DNA of 64,000 bases from an uncultured Lachnospiraceae bacterium. Its GTDB lineage: Bacteria; Bacillota_A; Clostridia; TANB77; CAG-508. A model generated the notes under the pieces. The model made no database searches, was not told the DNA's origin, and worked only from the letters and a program-made list of their open reading frames with translations. Shown piece by piece: positions 31,897-42,035 of the stretch; positions within the stretch are counted from its first letter, which is position 1, and the number at the start of each line of letters is the position of its first letter. The position numbers and the translations under genes were made by a program. The stretch lies in the NCBI GenBank assembly GCA_947165105.1, contig CAMUZC010000001.1:50232-114231 (forward strand), in the 5' to 3' direction.

Positions 31897-33419
31897 TTTT
31901 CAATTACAATCCTTAAATCTTCCATGTCAATTAACTGGTAATTATAATCTGTAGCAAAAATAGGATTAATTCTACAAATTCCCAAATCCGCTTTACACCA
32001 AAGTAGGATATGATTATACTTACCTCGTCTATTTTTATAAATTGAAATTTTTAAATTAGGTTGTTCCAGTCCTTTTTGATTTACTAATTCATCAATATTA
32101 TCATGATCTTGCTGATTTAATTGTAACATAATACTACCTGCATCAATCTTATCAGCAATAGCTTTAGCACCTCTTAACAAGTTTTGATCATATATTGAAG
32201 CATGTTGATAATCAGCATTTAACTGAGTACTCGATAAAATAAAAATACCATTATCAGTAGCCAAGTCTTTAAGGCGAACACTAATCATAAATAATACGTT
32301 ATCTTCTCTTAAATTTTTAACCGATGCTTTAGAACTAATTTCAGATAATATTTTCATACTTGAATGAATATAATCAAGGAAGAAATATCTTACATTAAAT
32401 TTTCTAACGCTAAGTTTAACTACATTTTCAATATCTTGCAAAGAAAAATCATGTAATTGTTTTAAATATAAAGGACTGTTTTTAATTATTTCAATAGCAT
32501 GTCTAACTCTCTCAAGTTCATCACCTTCATATCTGTTTGTTAAAATATGATCTTCGGGGACCCCAGATAAAAATGCCCACATCATAGTCTGAACTTCACT
32601 AAAAATTTGTTCAGTCATAACATATATAGTAGGTTCAACTGTATTTCCATTTTGAACCCATTCTCTTTTTTCTAGGTCATAAATTTCATTACAAGCTATA
32701 TTGCAACAATCTGCTACCATAGCTCTGGACTTACCAACGTTTGTAGCTGCGGACCGCAGGTAAAATTTACCAAGTCTGGCTCCTCTAAATACAGTATTGA
32801 TTAGATTTCCATATAAAGGATAACCTACATCAGGAGTTGTTTGAAGTTCGACTAAAAGATCGTCACTACCAACGCCCGCCTGAATAATATCATCAACTGC
32901 ACCATTAAGATATTTAAGTTTTATATCTTCTATTTTATTATCAATAGTTTCAGCAATTTGTTCTTCAGTAGTATTATCTAACCATTCCTCTTGACGTTGT
33001 TTCTTCTTTTGATCGAATATATTATTTATATCATATAACCATGCTAAATCAAGACCAGCTCTTTCATTATACATACGAAGAAGTGTCATTTTCTTCATTT
33101 TATGATAATAATAATTAAAAGCATCCGGCTGGCATATTGCAACAGCTTTTGCTAAATAACCAGTACCATCATAATTTTTATAGACCGCCATTCTCTTAGG
33201 CTTTTGTTGAAGATAATCTTCTATTACTGAAGTTGTGATTTTTTCTACACCAAGATTATGAAGATTATAGATAGCTCCAAATATAACTTTATGTAAATCT
33301 TCAGTAAAATCTTCTGCGGTAAAACTATATCTTTCATCATCAATAAGATTGGGATTTCGATAGACGCATCCTATTACTTGTACAATAGCAGGAATATCTA
33401 CATATCTTATTTTACTCAT
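31893..33419 (-). CDS. Replicative DNA helicase, DnaB-like
   Basis: A 508-residue helicase with a short N-terminal helical domain and a RecA-fold ATPase domain. The Walker A is a variant, AATNVGKS; Walker B is FFLDYIHSS, and a STQLNADYQ segment (motif H3 region) plus ISIYKNRRGK (Arg-finger end) follow. It would unwind the fork and recruit the primase encoded by the overlapping next gene. No TAG. The GCGGACCGC palindrome lies within the Walker A region. The family call is firm. Confidence 0.92.
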   Translation of the reverse strand: MSKIRYVDIPAIVQVIGCVYRNPNLIDDERYSFTAEDFTEDLHKVIFGAIYNLHNLGVEKITTSVIEDYLQQKPKRMAVYKNYDGTGYLAKAVAICQPDAFNYYYHKMKKMTLLRMYNERAGLDLAWLYDINNIFDQKKKQRQEEWLDNTTEEQIAETIDNKIEDIKLKYLNGAVDDIIQAGVGSDDLLVELQTTPDVGYPLYGNLINTVFRGARLGKFYLRSAATNVGKSRAMVADCCNIACNEIYDLEKREWVQNGNTVEPTIYVMTEQIFSEVQTMMWAFLSGVPEDHILTNRYEGDELERVRHAIEIIKNSPLYLKQLHDFSLQDIENVVKLSVRKFNVRYFFLDYIHSSMKILSEISSKASVKNLREDNVLFMISVRLKDLATDNGIFILSSTQLNADYQHASIYDQNLLRGAKAIADKIDAGSIMLQLNQQDHDNIDELVNQKGLEQPNLKISIYKNRRGKYNHILLWCKADLGICRINPIFATDYNYQLIDMEDLRIVIEK

Positions 33420-33592
33420 TTTAACTTAGGCTCCTTGTTCAATAAAATCTCACAAGGTAGACTCCAAGAATCTCCATTTTTAGTAAGTAATATAGCATTT
33501 CCATTTTTCTCATATTCACCTGTAAAAAGACCTGATTTTATTTTGTTTCTCTCACCATGAAAATACCACCAATATCTTTTACCCTTTTTCAT
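33416..33592 (-). CDS. Small hypothetical protein, 58 aa
   Basis: A 58-residue frame, Trp/Tyr-rich at the N terminus (RYWWYFHGERNK) and basic, that starts on the stop of the upstream 162-residue gene and ends overlapping the dnaB ATG. These overlaps at both ends support it as a real gene. It reads like a small beta-barrel, possibly a nucleic-acid-binding or loader accessory protein, but no family is recognised. Confidence 0.65.
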   Translation of the reverse strand: MKKGKRYWWYFHGERNKIKSGLFTGEYEKNGNAILLTKNGDSWSLPCEILLNKEPKLK

Positions 33593-34080
33593 TATTCATC
33601 CTCCCAATCAAACATACGCGGCGGTTGCTTCCATGCGCGGGGAGATTTAGCTTTAACCTCGATAACCGGCTGCCGCAACTCTATCTTTTCATTCTTCTTT
33701 TGTGTAGTGTTAATTTCTTTATAATATTCTTTAGCTTTATCATAAACATATGGAATAATACCTACTCCATCATTACTTTTTTCTGTCGTGCCATTGTTTA
33801 CAAAATAAAACCACTGTAAACTTTTTGTCATTCCATACCAGGTGTATCCATATGTTTTAATAAAGTTTTCTGCCTGTCTATTTATCATTTGATATTCATA
33901 TTTAGGTCCATAAATGATTTTAACACAAGCAAAAAAATCTTCACGATCAAATAGTTCTTTTGTTTTTTTAGGATTTGCTAATGCACATTTTTCATGTGCA
34001 TATCTATTTCCTATTTTTATGCAAGAAATTTTCTCTCTATCAAAATTCTTATCACAAATTACACATTTTGCAGGTATCAT
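33592..34080 (-). CDS. Zinc-finger protein of the replication operon, 162 aa
   Basis: An N-terminal Cys4/His-type finger (CVICDKNF, CIKIGNRYAHEKC) is followed by a helical middle and a Lys/Pro-rich tail (KSPRAWKQPPRMFDWEDE). First gene after its own promoter and followed by a 58-residue gene and dnaB, so a role at the fork, such as helicase loading, is possible. I do not recognise the family. No TAG. Confidence 0.7.
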   Translation of the reverse strand: MIPAKCVICDKNFDREKISCIKIGNRYAHEKCALANPKKTKELFDREDFFACVKIIYGPKYEYQMINRQAENFIKTYGYTWYGMTKSLQWFYFVNNGTTEKSNDGVGIIPYVYDKAKEYYKEINTTQKKNEKIELRQPVIEVKAKSPRAWKQPPRMFDWEDE

Positions 34081-34110
34081 TTTATTTTTCCTTTTTTATT
34101 CATATATTAT

Positions 34111-34139
34111 ATTATATCATAAAAAAAATAAGAAGTCAA
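34111..34139 (-). promoter_or_regulatory. Sigma70-type promoter for the dnaB-primase operon
   Basis: On the minus strand TTGACT, 17-base spacer ending TATGA, TATAAT. The -35 is in the 3' arm of the preceding terminator hairpin. Confidence 0.85.
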
Positions 34140-34158
34140 GGATTATTCCTTGACTTCT
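34131..34158 (-). terminator. Terminator after Sak4-like gene, sharing sequence with the next promoter
   Basis: AGAAGTCAAGG/CCTTGACTTCT 11-bp stem with a 6-base loop, followed by TATTTTTTTT on the minus strand. The last codons and TAA of the Sak4-like gene form the first arm. Confidence 0.88.
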
Positions 34159-35138
34159 TCTTCAAATAATTCTCTTAAATCATATACAATTAATGATAAC
34201 TGTTCAACTTGATTTCTTGTGATTTGAGAAATCTTTTTCCCTTTACCAAGATTACGTCCAATAATTTCTTCAATTCTAGGACGATAATAATCTTTCTTTT
34301 CAGACGGGATAGATTTTAATAATTCTGAACATTCTTTATAGAGAACATCAAAATCAAGTTCTTCATAAGATGTTGATGTATTTCTTTCATCTGTAATAAA
34401 TTCTTTACCAGCTCGTTTCGCTTCTTCATTAATTGCTCTATTTAAAGCATCAACTAATGAATTATATGAAAATTTAACTTCAGGTTCCATATATCTGAAA
34501 CGTGAGCCGCAATCAATTGTTCCATCAAAAGACCTTAGAGTAAGAACTCTAACAGGTATACCTTCTTTTACAATAAGGTGAGCGTATCCATATATATCAA
34601 CCATATTTTTTATAATTTCATTATAACTATTACTTAATGTAGGTACGACTTGGTTGTATTCTGTTCCATCCTGTCTTTTGAAAGTCTTGTCTTTATCATG
34701 TGATATAAATAAGACAGCATATCCTAGTTGTGTTACAGCTCTAAAAGTACTTTCGAGTTCTCTCTTTACCTGAACCCAACCTTGACCATAAGGAATCTGG
34801 TTTAATGTATCTACGTTATTCTGATCTATAATATATTTTTCACAGGCGGCCGCAGCAATATCAATAGTATCTACTATAATAGACTGGTATCTCTATTTTA
34901 CTTCTGGTCTTTTTAACTGTCTTAAAATTTGTTTCATTTCAGACCACGTAGAAACGTCTTGTGCCTAAATATTAGGAATTGCATTATATCCTTTTTCAAA
35001 TGCTAAAAGTAAAGCTCCTGGCATTTGTGCGCCAAAAGTTGTTTTTCCAATTTTACCTGGCCCATATAAGTAAGTAATATATCCACTTAAATCTCTACTT
35101 ACTTTATGTGGCTAAATCTTCATTAAATCAATTGCCAT
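34143..35138 (-). CDS. Sak4-like RecA-fold ATPase (recombination), TAG-recoded
   Basis: A 331-residue AAA/RecA-fold protein with three TAGs read as Gln. It has Walker A LYGPGKIGKTTF, Walker B SIIVDTID, a sensor segment AVLFISHDKDK and a helical C terminus. This is the architecture of the phage Sak4 single-strand annealing/recombination ATPases that work with a phage SSB. The SSB-like gene lies immediately upstream, matching the usual pairing. A GCGGCCGC octamer encodes Ala-Ala-Ala in DIAAAACE. Recombinase function is inferred from family and context. Confidence 0.83.
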
Positions 35139-35182
35139 TTTTATACCTCACTATTTTCTTTTTCCATACTCATAGTTAAAAT

Positions 35183-35206
35183 GGCAAGCGGTTAAACCCG
35201 CTTGCC
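35183..35206 (-). terminator. Hairpin between SSB-like and Sak4-like genes
   Basis: GGCAAGCGG/CCGCTTGCC, 9-bp perfect stem, followed on the minus strand only by a short ATTTT run. It may be a weak terminator that lowers Sak4 expression relative to SSB. Confidence 0.6.
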
Positions 35207-35212
35207 TATTAA

Positions 35213-36175
35213 TTAAAAACCATCAAAATCTCCCGTAGGGATACTAGATAAAGGACCTGCCATTGTATTAGGAGTTGGAGCAGACTGAACAGCGTTCTTC
35301 TGACTATTCGCATATGCGATAGCCGCACTCTTTACTTCCTCAAGATGAACATTTCTATCTGCAACTTTCTTCTGAAGTTCTGCGGCATCCTCTTCTGTAA
35401 GGTCATAAAGCTGAGGCTTACTTCCTTCAATAACCCATTCTCTACGAGTTCTTTCAGAATACTCAATCATAGGTTCTCCCCAAGCATTTTCAACTTCTTT
35501 TTCTACTTTAATAGTAGTATTCTTAATGCTACCCCACACCTGAGTATAAATAGGATTTGCACTTGAAATTCCAAGTCCTTCAAAATACTCGATTGCCTTT
35601 GGATTATAAGCAATTAAATCCCAAGGAAGAATAGCTTCTCTGAAGTTAAAAATAACACCATGGATTCTTGCGTGAAGAACATCATCTGTTCCTTCTTTAG
35701 GTTCAACTACAGTTACCTTATTAATAATCATATCATAAGTAAACTTATTTCTAGGAGTTCCTTCTGGTGCAAGTTCTTTAATAAATGTAATAAAACCACC
35801 CTCATTTCTCTGAGCAGAAACGGCTCTATCATCATTTACCATATAAAAATCATTCAAATCACCAGATGGAGTAAGTCTAATCTTCTCTGCATTTTCCTTA
35901 CCAACACCTTCTCTTATCCATGCTTTATTTTCAGTTGTGATCTTTTCAAACGCAGAAAATCTGGAATCTGTCTTTCCGTTTCCAAAAGTAGGAAGTACGA
36001 AGGTATAATGCACAGGAATAACATTTAAACCTGCTTCGTCAGTTGCAATATGAATTGTTCCTGACCAAAACTCCTGTCCATAATAATTAGAAGCCTGATT
36101 CTTTACAGTCTTTTTTGTCAAATCAAAATCATAAAGTCTGCCTTCCAAAATTTCTCGATTCATCTTATTTTTCAT
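35213..36175 (-). CDS. Single-stranded DNA-binding-like protein with acidic C-terminal tip
   Basis: A 320-residue beta-rich protein without TAGs, first gene behind its own promoter. It ends in a flexible Pro/Ser/Asn stretch and GDFDGF, an acidic-aromatic tip like the protein-interaction tail of bacterial SSB. The adjacent Sak4-like ATPase supports an SSB role. Codons such as CTG and TTC are commoner than in neighbours, as expected for a highly expressed gene. The OB fold is not evident by motif, so SSB is inferred from tail and context. Confidence 0.68.
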   Translation of the reverse strand: MKNKMNREILEGRLYDFDLTKKTVKNQASNYYGQEFWSGTIHIATDEAGLNVIPVHYTFVLPTFGNGKTDSRFSAFEKITTENKAWIREGVGKENAEKIRLTPSGDLNDFYMVNDDRAVSAQRNEGGFITFIKELAPEGTPRNKFTYDMIINKVTVVEPKEGTDDVLHARIHGVIFNFREAILPWDLIAYNPKAIEYFEGLGISSANPIYTQVWGSIKNTTIKVEKEVENAWGEPMIEYSERTRREWVIEGSKPQLYDLTEEDAAELQKKVADRNVHLEEVKSAAIAYANSQKNAVQSAPTPNTMAGPLSSIPTGDFDGF

Positions 36176-36208
36176 TATTTTTTACCTCTTATTCAATTCT
36201 TATAATTT

Positions 36209-36237
36209 ATTATATAATAATTTTTTTAATTTTTCAA
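36209..36237 (-). promoter_or_regulatory. Sigma70-type promoter for SSB-like gene
   Basis: On the minus strand TTGAAA, 17-base spacer, TATAAT, immediately after the stop of the ThyX-like gene. Confidence 0.78.
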
Positions 36238-36238
36238 A

Positions 36239-36663
36239 TCATCCTTCATAAGTAATTAATTCTTTACCATATGGAAGTGACTCTATCCATTCACAGAATA
36301 TATGCCATTCTATTAATTTGTGATAACGACGTTGGAAATAAATATTTCGTAATACTTCATAATTAAGAGTTACAGTTCTAGTTTGTAACCAACTCTCAGG
36401 AAGTATTCTAATTAATTCTTTCCAATATCTTTTATCTTTAGTTTCGTTATATCTTAATCTAAGAGTTTCGCAATATCCAATAATATCATCCCAAATGTCT
36501 GTAACAAAAGTATCTGTATTATACGGTTCATTATCATAAACTCTTAAATTCTCAAAATCACCCATCTCAAAACAATCAAAAGTAATTGGAGTGGATGCTA
36601 ATTTATGCATTGTTGAAGTACTATTAGCTACCGTACTTACTTTATAAGTATCAAATTCTTTCC
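36239..36663 (-). CDS. ThyX-like protein, exon 2
   Basis: Exon 2 resumes (W)KEFDTYKVSTVANSTSTMHK and contains the C-terminal LPESWLQTRTVTLNYE and RNIYFQRR segments. These resemble the substrate-binding LP...T-x-N-x-R-x-L region of flavin-dependent thymidylate synthase. Confidence 0.75.
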
Positions 36664-37719
36664 CATTTGTGGACTATCTTTTACTCATATTTTTATATGA
36701 GGACACCATTTCGGTTTTCATAAGCTTCGTTTCCTAAAACTTAGCTACGTATCAATAGTAGCCCTACTCCCCTGCCCTAGAAGGCTTAGGGGATAGTCTC
36801 TACAGGTTCTAATTATATTAAATCTTTTAGGTCATAGGATTGATTATATTTTATTATTCTTAATTCAATATTATTATTTTTACAATATTCTATTTTTCTT
36901 TTATCGTTTTCAATTAAAGTTTTATACTCTAAACCCCATTTTCCTTGTGGTTTTTCATAATGTTGTAATCCATTATATTCAATTAAATGAGATAATTTTC
37001 CATTTTTAAAAATAGCAAAATCAAATCTTAAAATACCACCATTTATTCCTTTTAAATTTGGAAAAGTATATTGAGTAGAAAATTCAATATTATTTTCTAG
37101 TAATATTTTTGTTATTTTTTGTTCATTATAAGAATGAATACAGCCGCAAGATTTGACTTTACCTTCTCTTATATGGTATCCAGCTGTTACAAATTGCTTT
37201 CCACATATTTTACAAATGCAATTCCAATGAGCGTAACCTTTTTCATCTGATTTTGCTTTAGATAAAACTTTAATTCCTTCATTTTCAAATTCTGTCATAT
37301 CGACAGTATTTAAACTAGCTTTTTGTTTTTGTAAACAACCACAACTTTTAGTATGACCACTATTTAAATTACGGGTATCTACAATTATTTCATTCCCACA
37401 GTCACATTTACACTTCCATTTTCCACCTTTTATATATTCATAAGGTGTTAAATAAGTAAATTTTTTCCCTGTTAAATCTACTCTTGGTTTTGATTGTCTA
37501 GTTTGTTTAATTTTTTCCATAAGATTTTCTCCTTTTTATTTTGTTCTATTTATATATAAAAAGTTTCAAAATCTTATTTTAAAGTTTGACCCTTAGATTA
37601 ATAAAAATTAGTTTCCCACGGGATTCCAATGGGTGGTTCCCCGTTAGCTATTATAAAATAATAACCCTTGCCGATAAGCAAGTAAAGTGTTTCATTGGCA
37701 GAAAGAATTTAATCTTAAT
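36664..37719 (-). mobile_element. Group I intron in thyX-like gene carrying VSR-like endonuclease
   Basis: A 1056-bp insert. Exon 1 ends TATTGGT, complementary to TGCCAAT about 20 bases into the intron, and the intron ends in G. The core elements CTAACGGGGAA and AATCCCGTGGGAAA precede the ORF and CTGTAGAGACTATCC follows it. Splicing joins YW-WKEFDTYK. Confidence 0.9.
36813..37520 (-). CDS. VSR/EDxHD-like homing endonuclease (thyX-like gene intron)
   Basis: A 235-residue protein without TAGs. Two copies of a zinc-ribbon-like module come first (CKCDCGN ... SCGC and CICKICG ... SCGC), led by DLTGKKFTYL. The nuclease domain has FDFAIF, IEYNGLQHY and NNIELRIIKYN, the strand-helix pattern of VSR/PD-(D/E)XK homing nucleases. 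It starts after AAAGGAGAAAATCTT just beyond the P4-P6 core. The same modules occur in the dut-intron nuclease and the HNH gene. Confidence 0.82.
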   Translation of the reverse strand: MEKIKQTRQSKPRVDLTGKKFTYLTPYEYIKGGKWKCKCDCGNEIIVDTRNLNSGHTKSCGCLQKQKASLNTVDMTEFENEGIKVLSKAKSDEKGYAHWNCICKICGKQFVTAGYHIREGKVKSCGCIHSYNEQKITKILLENNIEFSTQYTFPNLKGINGGILRFDFAIFKNGKLSHLIEYNGLQHYEKPQGKWGLEYKTLIENDKRKIEYCKNNNIELRIIKYNQSYDLKDLI

Positions 37720-38131
37720 ACCAATACAATGGAGCGGTTATATCAACAGAAATAAAGATTTGTCTTAAAAATTTTCTATCGCTCGCTCCCGCTTTAATCA
37801 TACGTTGTGCTAAATCTAAATCTTTTGGGCCTATATAAGCGTATTGGACACAATCTGGAAAATAAAGATTAAATGAAGCTTTATTTAAATCGCCATTTTC
37901 TCTTAGCCATTCTGCATATTTCTCTTCTGCTTCATAAAAAGCGTCATAGTCCTCTTCTGCATTTAATCCTTCATTAATGCAATATTCACAAGCCACTTCA
38001 TAATCTGCTTGTACTTCTTCAAGTTTTTCAATTCCAAATTGACTATCAGATTTTGCCCAACTTTCAAGAGGATTACGAAGTCCTCTAAAAGCTCCTTCAA
38101 AATTCATAACTTCAGTTTTTTCAAATTTCAT
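37720..38131 (-). CDS. ThyX-like protein, exon 1
   Basis: The joined protein has 278 residues. Exon 1 begins with EVMNFEGAFRGLRNP and ends at GPKDLDLAQRMIKAG, DRKFLRQIFISVDITAPLYW. The overall order (N-terminal strand, D-x2-LA-x2-L helix, conserved F-x-V-x-I strand, then the LP...T-x-N C-terminal part) resembles flavin-dependent thymidylate synthase. The usual RHR-x7-S motif is replaced by WWKEFDTYK...NSTS. It may make dTMP with a divergent site or be a related fold with another job. With dut and nrdD nearby, thymidylate supply fits. No TAG. Confidence 0.7.
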
Positions 38132-38342
38132 TTTTATTTACCTCCGTTCCTAATAATACATCAGTAGTAGTCGGACCAGTGGTAACTTGATATGTTGGTA
38201 TAGTTATTGGAGTTGGTGTTGTATAAGTCCAACTATGAGCATTATACCCCTCCCAATAAACCTCATTTAAAAGATTTTCTAACTCTTTTTGAGTAAACTC
38301 GATTTTTCCATTTTTATTTTTCTAAAATACTTTTACCATCAT
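38121..38342 (-). CDS. Small hypothetical protein, 73 aa, TAG-recoded
   Basis: A 73-residue frame with one TAG (codon 7). The N-terminal half is a short helical part (IEFTQKELENLLNEVYWEGYNA); the rest is Thr/Pro-rich. Start at ATG-ATG after TTGGAGTAAATAAAAA, overlapping the stop of the membrane/GIY-YIG gene; its own stop overlaps the ThyX-like start. The overlaps support it as a gene. Function unknown. Confidence 0.6.
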
Positions 38343-39283
38343 TTTTTATTTACTCCAATATTTCCATTATATCCATATGTATCAGCTTGATATAATGAGA
38401 TAAAATACTTTTCTTTTTCATTTAATTCATCTCGATTACATTCTAAAAGAATTTCAAAAGTAAAGTTCTATAGTCCATATTGTTGTATAGCTTTATAAAG
38501 TTTATTACCAGGCGGCGTATCAATACCCAATCCTGCTTTACAATGCTAACTCCATCTTTTATATATATCAACAGCTTGTCCAATATAACATTCATTCGTT
38601 TCAATGTTTGTTATTTTATAAATTCCCATTTTAGTTTTATCTTTTAAAATAATTGGAAATTTAACCTTAGCAAGCGGTTGCCAGTATGTCTGCCATATTA
38701 ACATAGATAAAATACGAGGTTTAGCTAATTCCATTTTAACTTTTTCTAACTTTTTAATGTCAGAAAGTTCTATATTTGATGGAACCAGTCTATAATCATC
38801 CGCTTTACTTTTTATCTCTTTCTATCTCAATAAGGACTAGTATGCGGCCTTGCGTGTCTACTTTAATGTCTAGAGTGAAGCGGCTTCCGCCTAAACTTCC
38901 TATCTAAGTAAACCTAGCTAATATTCATACTAGTCTTTTTGCTTTTGACATTCCATTCTTTTAAATTCTAGTTGTTGATCTATTGACTGACGTCTTACGT
39001 TTTCATAATCTTTTAATCGAGATTGAATAGCCTATTCTTCAAAATTGTATTTCTAATTAAATTGTTGTTCTTTTTGCTATATTTTTTCTTCTATTGAGGA
39101 TAATCTCTATTCAGCTTCTTTTATTTTAGTTGTATATCCTTGCTAAATTGCTTCTTGCTAATCTTGTAGATGAATTGTTTTTTTGTTTAATTTCTCCTAC
39201 CAAGATTTAAAATATATAGCACAAGTACAAAGAGCGCCGAATAAAACAATAAAAACAACCCATATTGCTATTGAAATCTACAT
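38339..39283 (-). CDS. Membrane-anchored coiled-coil protein with C-terminal GIY-YIG domain, heavily TAG-recoded
   Basis: A 314-residue protein with about 18 TAGs, including codon 2, nearly all in the first 190 residues. Residues about 3-25 form a transmembrane helix (ISIAIWVVFIVLFGALCTCAIYF). A long Gln/Glu/Lys coiled coil follows, then MELAKPRILSML, and a GIY-YIG domain (MGIYKITNIETNECYIGQA, KRWS-Q-HCKAG, then GYNGNIGV). Unlike the intron nucleases there is no intron and no helix-turn-helix tail. A membrane-tethered GIY-YIG protein could act on incoming or host DNA at the envelope, but this is speculation. The domains are clear; the role is unknown. Confidence 0.82.
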
Positions 39284-39298
39284 ATTTATAATAAAAAT

Positions 39299-39326
39299 AC
39301 CTGGGCTATTTTTATTTAACCCAGGT
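39299..39326 (-). terminator. Terminator after the wHTH gene
   Basis: ACCTGGG/CCCAGGT stem with a 14-base AT loop, followed by ATTTTTATT on the minus strand; lies between the wHTH stop and the next ATG. Confidence 0.75.
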
Positions 39327-39337
39327 AATTCCTTTCA

Positions 39338-39664
39338 TTAGGCTTCATAATTATAAGTTCTACCGTAGTCAGTAAACTCGATAAACTTAACGCTCTTATG
39401 AATTTTCTTACCAGTATCTTCGTCTGTGTCTTCAATTTCGCCAGGAATACGAACCATAAGAGGCTTTACTTCTTTTACTTTCTTACCATCTACCTCTTCA
39501 CCAGTTTCTTCCTTATGATTTGTAAAAGCAGCTGTAAGAGTTGCATTAACACTCTTTGCGCTCAAACCAAGTGCTTCAGCAATATCATTAGCTGTAATAC
39601 CGTCTGACTCATGTTCCTCGACATACTTCTTAACTAGAAGTGCTTTTTCACTAAACTTACCCAT
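39338..39664 (-). CDS. Winged-helix DNA-binding protein
   Basis: A 108-residue protein beginning MGKFSEKALLVKKYVEEH, with a helix-turn-helix (ITANDIAEALGLSAKSVNATL) and a beta-wing region. The start is chosen because AAAAAGGAGAAAGATAAA immediately precedes it; longer frames run into the promoter. No TAG, own promoter and terminator, and codons such as CTT/GTA consistent with strong expression. A likely phage transcription regulator or nucleoid-type protein; target unknown. Confidence 0.78.
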   Translation of the reverse strand: MGKFSEKALLVKKYVEEHESDGITANDIAEALGLSAKSVNATLTAAFTNHKEETGEEVDGKKVKEVKPLMVRIPGEIEDTDEDTGKKIHKSVKFIEFTDYGRTYNYEA

Positions 39665-39706
39665 TTTATCTTTCTCCTTTTTTAAATCAATTTTATTATT
39701 TATTTT

Positions 39707-39735
39707 ATTATACAAAAAATTTTATAAAAAATCAA
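39707..39735 (-). promoter_or_regulatory. Sigma70-type promoter for wHTH gene
   Basis: On the minus strand TTGATT, 17-base spacer, TATAAT; the -35 overlaps the stop of the 60-residue gene upstream. Confidence 0.78.
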
Positions 39736-39914
39736 CAACATTTTAATTCTTGCCTAATATACTGATCAAGTTTAAGTATTTCTTCAATGGAAAGAGTGTC
39801 TACAATATTATCAATTTCAGCAGAAAGTTCTTCAAGATTATTGCCCCGTTTTCTACTTTCCATTTCTATTCTAGCTATCTCTTTTGCTTTTTTTCTTAAT
39901 TCTTTTTTATTCAT
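39732..39914 (-). CDS. Small helical protein, 60 aa, possibly leaderless mRNA
   Basis: A 60-residue, charged, helical protein (MNKKELRKKAKEIARIEMESRKR...) ending in CC. Only six bases separate its promoter's -10 from the ATG and no Shine-Dalgarno sequence is present, so transcription would start at or inside the ATG. Either the mRNA is leaderless or translation begins at a downstream Met. The function is unknown. Confidence 0.6.
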   Translation of the reverse strand: MNKKELRKKAKEIARIEMESRKRGNNLEELSAEIDNIVDTLSIEEILKLDQYIRQELKCC

Positions 39915-39920
39915 AATATT

Positions 39921-42031
<2,111 letters not shown>

Positions 42032-42035
<4 letters not shown>

